In this document: piece after piece, positions 26,014-33,416 of the stretch
Layout: every line of letters begins with the position of its first letter
Numbering within the stretch: the first letter of the stretch is position 1
Assembly: GCA_913778205.1 (NCBI GenBank)
Contig: CAJYUW010000006.1
Span: 1-64,000 of the forward strand
Direction of reading: 5' to 3'
Length of the DNA stretch: 64,000 bases
Source of the DNA: an uncultured Curtobacterium sp.
GTDB taxonomy: Bacteria; Actinomycetota; Actinomycetes; Actinomycetales; Microbacteriaceae
Made by a program: the position numbers and the translations under genes
The notes under the pieces: model-generated
Told to the model about the DNA's origin: nothing
Database searches by the model: none
What the model saw: the letters and a program-made list of their open reading frames with translations, nothing else

Positions 26014-26019
26014 ACGTTA
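26014..26019 (-). promoter_or_regulatory. Predicted -10 element, leaderless
   Basis: TAACGT (minus strand) lies 6 nt before the ATG of the DinB-family gene. Confidence 0.5.
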
Positions 26020-26214
26020 CCGGGTCGTGATTCAGGTTCCGCGCATCCGCGTGGGCACGCGGATCGGACACTGACCCCCGTCCGGGTGACACGCCGTTGT
26101 CTGTGAATCCCCACACAGTGACATTCCGGTGGGTCGGTACCGTAGCCCGCTGTCCGTCCGGCCCGACCGTCCCCGCGACCGTCCCTGCGCCGGAACGCCC
26201 CGAGAGAGGAACCG

Positions 26215-27720
26215 ATGGGATCCGACCCCAACAGTACCCAGCCACGTCGACGGCTCCGCCAGAGCGACGTGACCATCGTCGACAAGAGCATGATGCGCCG
26301 AGCCGTGGGCGGCATGGTCGTCGGCAACACCATGGAGTGGTACGACGTCGGGGTCTACGGCTACCTCGCGGTGACGATGGGCAAGGTGTTCCTGCCCACC
26401 GCCGAGCCCGCGGTGCAGATCCTGTTCAGCCTCGGGGTCTTCGCGGCGACGTACATCGCCCGACCCCTCGGTGGCATCGTGTTCGGACGGCTCGGGGACC
26501 GCCTCGGGCGCCAGAAGGTACTCGCGACGACGCTCATCATGATGGCGACGTCGACGTTCCTGATCGGTGCACTACCGGCGTACGCGACGATCGGCGTGCT
26601 CGCGCCCGTCGTGCTCGTCGTGCTCAAGCTGTTGCAGGGCTTCTCGACCGGCGGCGAGTACGCCGGGGCGACGACCTTCGTCACGGAGTACGCACCGGAC
26701 CGACGCCGCGGGTTCTTCGCGAGCATCCTCGACTTCGGCAGCTACATGGGCTTCGCGCTCGGCGCCTCGGTCGTGACCGTGCTCCAGCTGACGCTCGGTG
26801 ACGCCACGATGACGGCGTGGGGCTGGCGCGTGCCGTTCCTGCTGGCCGGCGTGATCGGTGTCGTGGCCATCTACTTCCGACTCCGCATCGAGGAGTCGCC
26901 CGTATTCCAGGCCACGCAGGCCGCGCAGGAGGCGGCGTCCGGAGCCCGCGCCGACGCGACCGGGGCCCGTCCGACCAGTGTGTGGGCCATGGTCCACGAC
27001 CACTGGCGTCCGATCGTCATCGCGATCATGCTCGTCGCCGCGTCGAACACCGTCGGCTACGCGCTCACGTCGTACATGCCGACCTACCTGACCGACTCGC
27101 TGGGCTACTCGGCGCTGGACGGCACGCTCCTCACCATCCCGGTGCTCGTCCTGCTGGCGGTCATGCTCCCGCTCGCCGGCCGTCTCTCCGACCGGATCGG
27201 GCGCCGCACGGTGATGTGGCTCGGCGCCGGCACCACCGTCGTGCTCGTCGTCCCGGCGTTCCTGCTCATCGGGCACGGTGCGCAGTGGTCGACGCTGCTC
27301 GGTCTCGCCCTGCTGGCCCTCATGACGGCACTATGGGTCTCGAACCAGGCCGCCTCGCTGCCCGCGCTGTTCCCCACCTCGACCCGCTACGGGGCGATGG
27401 GCTTCGCGTACAACATCGCGATCGCCGTGTTCGGTGGGACGACGCCGCTCATCGTCCAGGCGCTGCTGACCTGGACCGGGGACGAGCTCGCACCCGCGTA
27501 CTTCCTCATGGCGATCAGCGCGCTCGGTGCCGTCGGGGTGTTCTGCATGAAGGAGTCGTCGCAGCGGCCCCTGCCGGGCTCGATGCCCGCGGTGGAGACC
27601 GAGGACGAGGCCCGCGAGCTCGTCCGCACGCAGGACACGAACCCGAACCTGGACCTCGGCGACCTGCCGTTCGGTGCGGCGGACGCCGTGCACGAGGAGC
27701 CCGCGGTCTCCGCGCGCTGA
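26215..27720 (+). CDS. MFS transporter, metabolite:H+ symporter (MHS) family
   Basis: A 501-residue permease with twelve predicted membrane segments. NTMEWYDVGVYGYLA and RPLGGIVFGRLGDRLGR are signatures of the MHS branch that includes ProP (proline/betaine) and citrate or alpha-ketoglutarate permeases. The substrate is not decided by sequence; ProP-like osmolytes are the commonest annotation. The last 60 residues are acidic and polar. ATG has an AGAGGAA site. Upstream there is a CTGTG-n8-CACAG dyad (26101-26118). Downstream comes a strong terminator and a repeat array. Confidence 0.88.
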   Translation: MGSDPNSTQPRRRLRQSDVTIVDKSMMRRAVGGMVVGNTMEWYDVGVYGYLAVTMGKVFLPTAEPAVQILFSLGVFAATYIARPLGGIVFGRLGDRLGRQKVLATTLIMMATSTFLIGALPAYATIGVLAPVVLVVLKLLQGFSTGGEYAGATTFVTEYAPDRRRGFFASILDFGSYMGFALGASVVTVLQLTLGDATMTAWGWRVPFLLAGVIGVVAIYFRLRIEESPVFQATQAAQEAASGARADATGARPTSVWAMVHDHWRPIVIAIMLVAASNTVGYALTSYMPTYLTDSLGYSALDGTLLTIPVLVLLAVMLPLAGRLSDRIGRRTVMWLGAGTTVVLVVPAFLLIGHGAQWSTLLGLALLALMTALWVSNQAASLPALFPTSTRYGAMGFAYNIAIAVFGGTTPLIVQALLTWTGDELAPAYFLMAISALGAVGVFCMKESSQRPLPGSMPAVETEDEARELVRTQDTNPNLDLGDLPFGAADAVHEEPAVSAR

Positions 27721-27729
27721 GGCTGTCGG

Positions 27730-27776
27730 GCACGTGCGCCCCGGCCGGACTTCGGGTCTGGCCGGGGCGCACGTGC
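27730..27776 (+). terminator. 17-bp hairpin terminator
   Basis: GCACGTGCGCCCCGGCC (27730-27746) is exactly complementary to 27760-27776, with a 13-nt loop, starting 9 nt after the MHS transporter stop. Confidence 0.85.
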
Positions 27777-27784
27777 GTGTGGGT

Positions 27785-27848
27785 GCGGGTCGGGTCGCGC
27801 GCGGGTCGGGTCGTGCGCGGGTCGGGTCGTGCGCGGGTCGGGTCGCTG
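27785..27848. repeat. Four 16-bp tandem units
   Basis: GCGGGTCGGGTCGTGC is repeated four times in register (27785, 27801, 27817, 27833), the first and last with small differences. It leads directly into the array of GTCGnnCGAC dyads. Confidence 0.85.
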
Positions 27849-28345
27849 TCGAACGACCGTGCCGCTGTCGAACGACCGTGCCGCTGTCGGACGACCGTGC
27901 CGTTGTCGGACGACCGTGCCGCTGTCGAACGACCGTGCTGTTGTCGGACGACGACGGCGGTGTCGTTCGTTGCGGGCGCTGCTCGGTGGTCGCTCGAGGG
28001 AGCGACGGTGTCGTTGTCGTACGACGGCGGTGGTGTCGTTCGTTGCGGGCGCCGGTAGGTGAGCGCTCGAGGGAGCGACCGTGCCGTTGTCGTACGACAG
28101 CGGTGGTGTCGTTCGTTGCGGGCGCTGCTCGGTGGACGCCCGAGGGAGCGACGGTGTCGGGGTCGTACGGGGTGCTCCTGGCCGGTTGGGTGCGGACGGC
28201 GCGCGGGGCCTCGTGCGCGCTCGGGTGCCGCTGTCGGACGACCGTGCCGCTGTCGTACGACGACGGCGGTGTCGTTCGTTGCGCGCGCTGGCAGGTGAGC
28301 GGCCGAAGAAGCGACAGAACCGTTGTCGTTCGACGACCACGGTGT
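27847..28345. repeat. Non-coding array of GTCGnnCGAC dyads, 19-bp and 73-bp periods
   Basis: Eleven copies of the dyad GTCGnnCGAC occur at 27848, 27867, 27886, 27905, 27924, 27943, 28016, 28089, 28233, 28252 and 28325. The first six lie in 19-bp tandem units (TGTCGAACGACCGTGCCGC and variants). A 73-bp unit then repeats (starts 27959, 28032, 28105, degenerate copy at 28268), each with GGTGTCGTTCGTTGCGGGCGC and, in most, a CGCTC-gagg-GAGCG hairpin. Open frames crossing the array encode only low-complexity repeats and look spurious. This 550-bp stretch has no gene I can support. Confidence 0.85.
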
Positions 28346-28387
28346 CGTTCAACAGCGGCGAACGCCCGGCCCGCGCCCCGCGACCGG

Positions 28388-29416
28388 TCAGTCGCCGTGG
28401 TGTCCGTGCGAGGGGTCGAGCGCCGGCCAGACCGGGAACGGGTCCGCCCACGTCCGCCACAGGTCGGGCCCGGCAAGGAGCTCGGCCGGCGTCAGCAGCG
28501 CACGGTCGAGCGCGTGCTCGATCCCGCGCACGTCCAGCCGTTCGCCGACGAACCAGATCGCCTGCCCGACCGGCGCATCCGGGTCCCACGAGGCGTTCGC
28601 CGTCGGGTCGAGCGCGAGCATCGCACCGAGGCTCGACCACGAGCCGACGTGGTCCGGCCGAGACGCGAGCCGGAAGAACCCCTTCGAGCGCAGCACGCGT
28701 CCGTTCACCCCCGGCGCGAGGTCCTGCTCGATCGTCGTGGCCAGGCGTCCCGGGTGGAACGGGAGCGGCTCCCGGTATCGGAGCGTGACGAGGTCGTCGT
28801 GCTCGTCCCGGCCGTGGTCGGCGGCTCCCGACAGGCCTCGCATCCACCCGGCGCCCGACGCCAGGAAGCGGGCGGCACCGCCGTTCGACGCCGGCAGGTC
28901 ACGTGGTCCGCGCACGGCCGGCCCGGCCAGGACGACGGCGTTCGGCGCCAGTCGGTGGAGCAGCGACACCAGTGCCCGACGTCGACGTCCGGACAGGGGT
29001 TCGATGCGGTCGAGCACGACGACCGTGGCGTACTCCACGAGCGACGCGATCCGGTCGGCGGCGACGAACGCGTCGTCGACGTCGCCCCACAGCAGCCGAG
29101 CGACGTCGTCGGCGCGCAGCACGGACACGACGTGCCGCAGGATCCGGTCGTCGCCGTGCTCGGCGCGTGCCGCGTTCGCGAGCATCATCCCCACCGCCCG
29201 GACGTCGGTGCCGGGGGCGAGGCTGACCACGAGTCCGTGGTCGGCGTCGGGCCCGCACAGTCGGTCGAGGCGGTCGGCGCGCTCCGCCACCGCCCGCGCG
29301 ACCGACACGGCGTCGCCGGCGAGGTGCATCCGGTGTCCGGTGTCGATCCGCGCGGCGGTGCCGGTGGCGTCCGGGTCGTGCAGGGCGGAGACGAGCGTGA
29401 TCGAGGCGACGAGCAT
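28388..29416 (-). CDS. COG0523/CobW-like protein with degenerate GTPase domain
   Basis: A 342-residue protein. The C-terminal third matches the CobW C-terminal domain of COG0523 metal chaperones (VLRSKGFFRLASRPDHVGSWS, then LLTPAEL, DPFPVWP and a histidine-bearing tail). The N-terminal two thirds align in order with the GTPase domain, but the P-loop GxxxxGKT, the CxCC metal motif and the NKxD guanine motif are all absent (VVLDRIEPLSG stands where NKxD is expected). It may act without GTP hydrolysis or as a partner of an intact homologue. The gene is divergent from an rpmJ paralogue over a Zur-type box, so zinc starvation probably induces both. Confidence 0.78.
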   Translation of the reverse strand: MLVASITLVSALHDPDATGTAARIDTGHRMHLAGDAVSVARAVAERADRLDRLCGPDADHGLVVSLAPGTDVRAVGMMLANAARAEHGDDRILRHVVSVLRADDVARLLWGDVDDAFVAADRIASLVEYATVVVLDRIEPLSGRRRRALVSLLHRLAPNAVVLAGPAVRGPRDLPASNGGAARFLASGAGWMRGLSGAADHGRDEHDDLVTLRYREPLPFHPGRLATTIEQDLAPGVNGRVLRSKGFFRLASRPDHVGSWSSLGAMLALDPTANASWDPDAPVGQAIWFVGERLDVRGIEHALDRALLTPAELLAGPDLWRTWADPFPVWPALDPSHGHHGD

Positions 29417-29423
29417 GTGCGCT

Positions 29424-29429
29424 AATCTA
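29424..29429 (-). promoter_or_regulatory. Predicted -10 element, leaderless
   Basis: TAGATT (minus strand) lies 7 nt before the ATG of the COG0523 gene and abuts the Zur-type box. Confidence 0.55.
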
Positions 29430-29431
29430 CA

Positions 29432-29446
29432 TGAGAATCGTTACCA
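29432..29446. promoter_or_regulatory. Zur-type operator between divergent genes
   Basis: TGAGAATCGTTACCA resembles the 15-bp actinobacterial Zur box (TGA/G-AAxxATTxTCA-like dyad) and sits exactly between the COG0523 gene and the rpmJ paralogue, overlapping both promoter regions. Zur represses such genes when zinc is plentiful; the identity of both flanking genes supports the call. Confidence 0.7.
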
Positions 29447-29461
29447 ACAAGGAGGCTCCTC

Positions 29462-29584
29462 GTGAAGGTGCGCAACTCGCTCAAGGCACTGAAGAAGATC
29501 CCCGGCTCGCAGGTCGTCCGCCGCCGCGGACGCGTCTACGTCATCAACAAGAAGAACCCGCGCTGGAACACCCGGCAGGGATGA
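29462..29584 (+). CDS. rpmJ: Zinc-independent 50S ribosomal protein L36 paralogue
   Basis: A 40-residue L36 protein with the family ending NPRWNTRQG and the basic RRRGRVYVI core. The zinc-ribbon cysteines and histidine of the normal L36 (CxxC...C...H) are replaced by L, K and N, which makes it the C-minus form. Under zinc shortage such paralogues replace the zinc-binding L36 and release its metal. The GTG start has a strong AAGGAGG site 6 nt ahead; a Zur-type box lies just upstream. Confidence 0.93.
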   Translation: MKVRNSLKALKKIPGSQVVRRRGRVYVINKKNPRWNTRQG

Positions 29585-29598
29585 CGTCACCGCTTCCG

Positions 29599-29604
29599 TA
29601 GGGT
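29599..29604 (+). promoter_or_regulatory. Predicted -10 element, leaderless
   Basis: TAGGGT lies 7 nt before the ATG at 29612. Confidence 0.5.
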
Positions 29605-29611
29605 GGCAGGC

Positions 29612-30268
29612 ATGCGACTGCTGCTCATCCGCCACGGCCAGACCCCCGCGAACGTGCACGGCATCCTCGACGCCGAGGTGCCCGGCCCCGGACTCACCGA
29701 GCTCGGGCAGCGGCAGGCCGAGGCGTTGCCGGCAACGCTGGCGGACCGCGGCATCGAGCGGCTCTTCGTCTCGACGTTGGTCCGCACGCAGCTGACCGCG
29801 GCCCCGCTCGGCGCCGCGCTCGGCCTCGACCCCGTCGTGCTGCCCGGCCTCCGTGAGATCGAGGCCGGCGACACCCAGGGCAAGAGCGACCGGGTGTCCG
29901 TCCAGACGTACGTCGCGACGGTGCACGGTTGGTCGCAGGGCGACCGCGCGAACCGCATGCCCGGCGGCGAGAGCGGCACCGAGTTCTTCGCACGCTACGA
30001 CGACGCGGTCCGCCGGATCGAGGCGACGGGCGTGTCGGTCGCTGCCGCGGTCAGCCACGGGGCCGCCATCCGCACCTGGGCGAGCGCGGTCGCGCAGAAC
30101 ACGCCCGACGAGTTCGGGACGAAGCGCCACCTGGAGAACACCGGGATCGTCGAGCTGGAGGGCTCGTTCGACGGCGGCTGGCGGCTCGTCGACTGGGAGG
30201 GGGAGCCGGTCGGCGGCGAGGACCTCATCGATCGGACCGCGCAGGACCCGACCGGCGAGCGCTTCTGA
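29612..30268 (+). CDS. Histidine phosphatase superfamily protein
   Basis: A 218-residue phosphoglycerate-mutase-like phosphatase. The catalytic RHG motif is in LLIRHGQT (His about residue 8), the second arginine in VRTQLTA, the acid in LREIEAG and the second histidine in AVSHGAAIR. Targets of such enzymes range from sugar phosphates to cofactor intermediates; none can be chosen here. It follows rpmJ by 27 bp but has its own TAGGGT element 7 nt before ATG. A perfect palindromic terminator lies beyond it. Confidence 0.88.
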   Translation: MRLLLIRHGQTPANVHGILDAEVPGPGLTELGQRQAEALPATLADRGIERLFVSTLVRTQLTAAPLGAALGLDPVVLPGLREIEAGDTQGKSDRVSVQTYVATVHGWSQGDRANRMPGGESGTEFFARYDDAVRRIEATGVSVAAAVSHGAAIRTWASAVAQNTPDEFGTKRHLENTGIVELEGSFDGGWRLVDWEGEPVGGEDLIDRTAQDPTGERF

Positions 30269-30349
30269 CAGCGCGACGCCGCGCCATCCGCGACGCGACG
30301 CGACGCGGACGCGACGCCACGCCACGCGGCTCGCGTGACGCGACCACAC

Positions 30350-30397
30350 GACGGACGGGAGGCCCGGTACCAGCTGGTACCGGGCCTCCCGTCCGTC
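30350..30397. terminator. 48-nt perfect palindrome, bidirectional terminator
   Basis: The 24 bases from 30350 (GACGGACGGGAGGCCCGGTA then CCAG) are exactly complementary in reverse to 30374-30397, with no unpaired loop in the DNA. It lies between the converging phosphatase and glpD genes. The arm GACGGACGGGAGGCCCG is shared with the terminators at 58263-58310 and, in part, 39278-39321. Confidence 0.88.
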
Positions 30398-30422
30398 ATC
30401 CGGTCACGTCGGGACGCGACCT

Positions 30423-30458
30423 GCGCGGACTCCGCGAGCTGCGCGGACTACGCGAGCT
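30423..30458. repeat. 18-bp tandem duplication across the glpD stop codon
   Basis: Two 18-bp units, 30423-30440 and 30441-30458, differ at one base. That base turns a sense codon in the outer copy into the TAG stop of glpD in the inner copy, so the last codons of the gene are repeated just beyond its end. Confidence 0.8.
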
Positions 30459-32190
30459 GCGACGCCGACGTCAGCGGCACGATGACGCCGTGCGACTCAC
30501 GGAGCACGTCGAGCGTGCGCTGCACCTCGTCGGCGCGTTCCTCAGCGGTCCAGCCGAGCGCCTCGGCCAGCACGTCCGCCAGTTCGTCGAGCAGGTCGAT
30601 CGTGACCCCGCCGACGAACGCGAGGTTCGTCCGACGCAGCACCACGTCCACCAGGTGGACGGCCTGCTCGTGGCGGGCGAAGTACGCGACCTCGGCACGG
30701 GTGAGCTTCGGGTCGGACTCGAGTGGCTCGACCGGTCCGTCGGTGAGGACGTCCACGACCTCGGCGGCACGGGTGCCGTAGCGCTCGAGCAGCCCCTCGA
30801 CCAGCGACGCGTCGAGACCGTCGCGGTGCGACTTGACCCAGAGCTCGCGCTGCGCGTCCGTGGTCGGGAAGTCCTTGCCGCCGCCGATCGCCATGCCGGT
30901 GGTGTCGACCCGGCGGGCGACGCCGAGCTTCGTCGTGGCCTCGGTGGAGAGGTGCGCGGCGAGGGCACGGAACGTCGTCCACTTGCCGCCGACGAGCGAC
31001 AGCACCGTGGAGTCGGGCAGCCCGGCGATCGGGGTGTCGACGATCCGGTAGTCGCGGGACACGAAGCCGGGGGCGGTGTCCTCGTGGCGGGGGAGCGGGC
31101 GGATGCCGGAGTAGCTGTAGACGATGTGGTCGCGCGTGACCTCGATCTGCGGGAACACGTGCTTCACGAGCCCGAAGAAGTAGTCGATCTCCTCCTCGGT
31201 GGTCGTGACCGGCTGCGACGGGTCGGCGTCGATGTCGGTCGTGCCGATGAGCACCCGGCCCTTGAGCGGGTAGATGAGCACGATGCGGCCGTCGTTGTTC
31301 TCGAAGAACAGCTCGCGGCCCTTCGTCGCCTCGAGCAGTTCGTCGTTGTGCACGACGATGTGGGAGCCCTTCGTGCCGCCCATGAACTTCGTCTCGCCGC
31401 CGAACGCCTGGTTCGTCAGGTCGGTCCAGGGGCCGGACGCGTTGATCACGACGTCGGCCGTGAAGACGAACTCCGAGCCGGTCTCGCGGTCGCGGAGCAC
31501 GACACCGCCGTCACGGGTGCCGGCGGCCTCGACGTAGTTCACGGAGCGGGCGGTGGCGGCCGAGCCGGTCCCGGTTCCCGCGGCGAGTCCGTCCTTGAGG
31601 ACGTCGAGCGCGAGGCGCTCCGGCTCGTGCACGGAGGCGTCGTAGTACGTGCCCGTGTACTTGAGGTCCTTGTTGAGCGCCGGCATGTCCGCGAGCGCGG
31701 CCTTCTTCGTGAGGAAGCGGTGCTTCGGCACGGAGCCGCCGTCACGTGAGAACGAGTCGTAGATCGTCATGCCGATCTTGATGAGCGCCGCGCCGCGCTC
31801 CTTGGTCGACCGCTGCTTGTGGGTGAGCATGCGCAGCGGGGCGTTCATGATGCCGGAGAACGTCGAGAAGATCGGCATCGTCGTCTGCAGCGGCTTGACG
31901 TAGTGCGGCGCGATCCGGATGAGGCCGTTGCGCTCCTGCACGCTCTCGCGCACGAGGCGGAACTCGCCGTTCTCGAGGTACCGGATGCCGCCGTGGATCA
32001 TGTGGCTCGACGCCGCGGAGGCGCCACTGGCGTAGTCCCCGCGCTCGACGAGGGCGACGTCGACGCCCTGCAGGGCGAGGTCGCGGAAGGTGGCGATGCC
32101 GTTGATGCCACCACCGACGATGAGGACCTGGGCGTTCGGGCGCTCCGTGAGCGCCGTCACCGTGTTCCGGGGCTGCGTCTTCTTCGACAT
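30448..32190 (-). CDS. glpD: FAD-dependent glycerol-3-phosphate dehydrogenase
   Basis: A 580-residue FAD enzyme. The dinucleotide motif is VLIVGGGINGIATFRDLALQG, followed by GASAASSHMIHGGIRYLE (the FAD/substrate block of GlpD), GTTDIDADP and a C-terminal DAO_C domain. It oxidises sn-glycerol 3-phosphate to dihydroxyacetone phosphate at the membrane, passing electrons to quinone. Being divergent from a SorC regulator and near a polyol locus, an erythritol-phosphate dehydrogenase role (EryB-like) is possible but less likely. ATG has an AAGGAAG site. Confidence 0.87.
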   Translation of the reverse strand: MSKKTQPRNTVTALTERPNAQVLIVGGGINGIATFRDLALQGVDVALVERGDYASGASAASSHMIHGGIRYLENGEFRLVRESVQERNGLIRIAPHYVKPLQTTMPIFSTFSGIMNAPLRMLTHKQRSTKERGAALIKIGMTIYDSFSRDGGSVPKHRFLTKKAALADMPALNKDLKYTGTYYDASVHEPERLALDVLKDGLAAGTGTGSAATARSVNYVEAAGTRDGGVVLRDRETGSEFVFTADVVINASGPWTDLTNQAFGGETKFMGGTKGSHIVVHNDELLEATKGRELFFENNDGRIVLIYPLKGRVLIGTTDIDADPSQPVTTTEEEIDYFFGLVKHVFPQIEVTRDHIVYSYSGIRPLPRHEDTAPGFVSRDYRIVDTPIAGLPDSTVLSLVGGKWTTFRALAAHLSTEATTKLGVARRVDTTGMAIGGGKDFPTTDAQRELWVKSHRDGLDASLVEGLLERYGTRAAEVVDVLTDGPVEPLESDPKLTRAEVAYFARHEQAVHLVDVVLRRTNLAFVGGVTIDLLDELADVLAEALGWTAEERADEVQRTLDVLRESHGVIVPLTSASQLA

Positions 32191-32263
32191 GTGTCGCTTC
32201 CTTGGTCGGTCGGGTTGGTTCACCGACGATGGTGCTCTCGCGTGGGAGGGTGGGCAACTTGCG

Positions 32264-32352
32264 TGCACGAACGTGCAGCACACTTGTCGCCGACGGTCGC
32301 GACCAGGCCGGGAGGCGCGGCAGGGGTTGCAGAGGCCGTGCACGTCCGTGCA
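32264..32352. promoter_or_regulatory. Two identical TGCACGnnCGTGCA operators
   Basis: TGCACGAACGTGCA (32264-32277) and TGCACGTCCGTGCA (32339-32352) are perfect 6+6 dyads with a 2-bp centre, 75 bp apart, in the 190-bp gap between divergent glpD and the second SorC gene. A GTTGC-ggt-GCAAC dyad (about 32355-32367) follows. The adjacent SorC protein is the natural candidate to bind them and control both directions. Confidence 0.75.
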
Positions 32353-32380
32353 TGGTTGCGGTGCAACAGATCGGAGCACC

Positions 32381-33343
32381 ATGAGCGACGCCGCCCAGCC
32401 CGTGCGCACCCAGCAGGCGCTGCGCGCCGCGCACCTCTACTACCTGCAGGACCTGACGATGGACGCGATCGCGGACGAGCTCGGGACCTCGCGGTCGTCG
32501 GTGTCGCGGCTGCTGAAGTACGCGCGCGACACCGGGCTCGTGGACATCCAGATCCGGTCGCCCCTCGACCAGGCAGCTGCGCTGAGCCGGTCGATCCGGT
32601 CCCGGTTCGGGGTGCACGCGCACGTCGTCCCGGTGCCGGACCACACGAGCGACGTCGACCGGCTCGAGCGCGTCGCGCTGTCGGCCGCCCGCATCCTCAC
32701 GCAGTACATCGACTCGAACATGGTCATCGGGATCTCGTGGGGCTCGACCGTGAGCGCGGTCAGCCGGTACCTGGTGCCGAAGACCACGCACGGCTCGACC
32801 ATCGTCCAGGTGAACGGTGCCGCGAACACCCGGACGACCGGCATCGTCTACGCATCGGAGATCCTCCGACGGTTCGGCGAGGCGTACGGCGCGTTCGTGC
32901 AGCAGTTCCCGGTGCCGGCGTTCTTCGACGACCCCGCGACGAAGGAGATGCTCTTCCGGGAGCGCTCGATCCGCCGCGTCCTCGACCTGCACGAGCGGAT
33001 GGACCTCGTCGTCTTCGGTGTCGGTGCGCCGCAGGCCCCGGTGCCCTCGCACGTCTACTCGGGCGGCTACCTCGACCCGGAGGACCAGCGGGAGCTCGTC
33101 CGCGCCAAGGTCGTCGGTGACGTCTCGACGGTGTTCTACCGGGCGGACGGATCGTGGAAGGACATCGGCGTCAACGCCCGGGCCGGCGGGCCGGACCTCG
33201 ACACGATCAAGCACGCGCCACGTCGGGTGTGCGTCGTCGCCGGTCGCTCCAAGGCGGCGTCGCTGCGAGGGGCGCTCGCGGCCGGGCTCGTCACGGACCT
33301 CATCATCGACGAGAGCATCGGGCAGGCCATCCTCCAGCCGTGA
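32381..33343 (+). CDS. SorC/DeoR-type sugar-binding transcriptional regulator
   Basis: A 320-residue regulator with helix-turn-helix YYLQDLTMDAIADELGTSRSSVSRLL near residues 18-45 and a SorC effector domain (GISWGSTVSAVSRYL, GVGAPQAPVPSHVYSGGYL). It differs clearly from the SorC protein at 24415 and has its own dyads upstream. As it is divergent from glpD it probably responds to glycerol 3-phosphate, dihydroxyacetone phosphate or another phosphorylated polyol. ATG follows a short GGAG site at 5 nt. Confidence 0.9.
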   Translation: MSDAAQPVRTQQALRAAHLYYLQDLTMDAIADELGTSRSSVSRLLKYARDTGLVDIQIRSPLDQAAALSRSIRSRFGVHAHVVPVPDHTSDVDRLERVALSAARILTQYIDSNMVIGISWGSTVSAVSRYLVPKTTHGSTIVQVNGAANTRTTGIVYASEILRRFGEAYGAFVQQFPVPAFFDDPATKEMLFRERSIRRVLDLHERMDLVVFGVGAPQAPVPSHVYSGGYLDPEDQRELVRAKVVGDVSTVFYRADGSWKDIGVNARAGGPDLDTIKHAPRRVCVVAGRSKAASLRGALAAGLVTDLIIDESIGQAILQP

Positions 33344-33403
33344 CGACGCGGTCCTGACCTGCGGTTTGTCCACGACGCGCGTGGTGGTGTCGGTGGTTCC
33401 GCG

Positions 33404-33409
33404 TACGTT
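33404..33409 (+). promoter_or_regulatory. Predicted -10 element, leaderless
   Basis: TACGTT lies 7 nt before the ATG at 33417. Confidence 0.5.
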
Positions 33410-33416
33410 CGGTCGC

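Noticed and set aside
27847-27960. CRISPR array
   Set aside because: The 19-bp units are contiguous, without spacers of constant length and unique sequence, and no cas gene is in the window.
27331-29425. Long frames on both strands running through the 27.8-28.3 kb repeat array
   Set aside because: Their products in the array are simple repeats (VVRQRHGR, CRCRTTVPLS) with no start near a ribosome site, and they exist because the repeat lacks stops. They also overlap the well-supported COG0523 and MHS genes.
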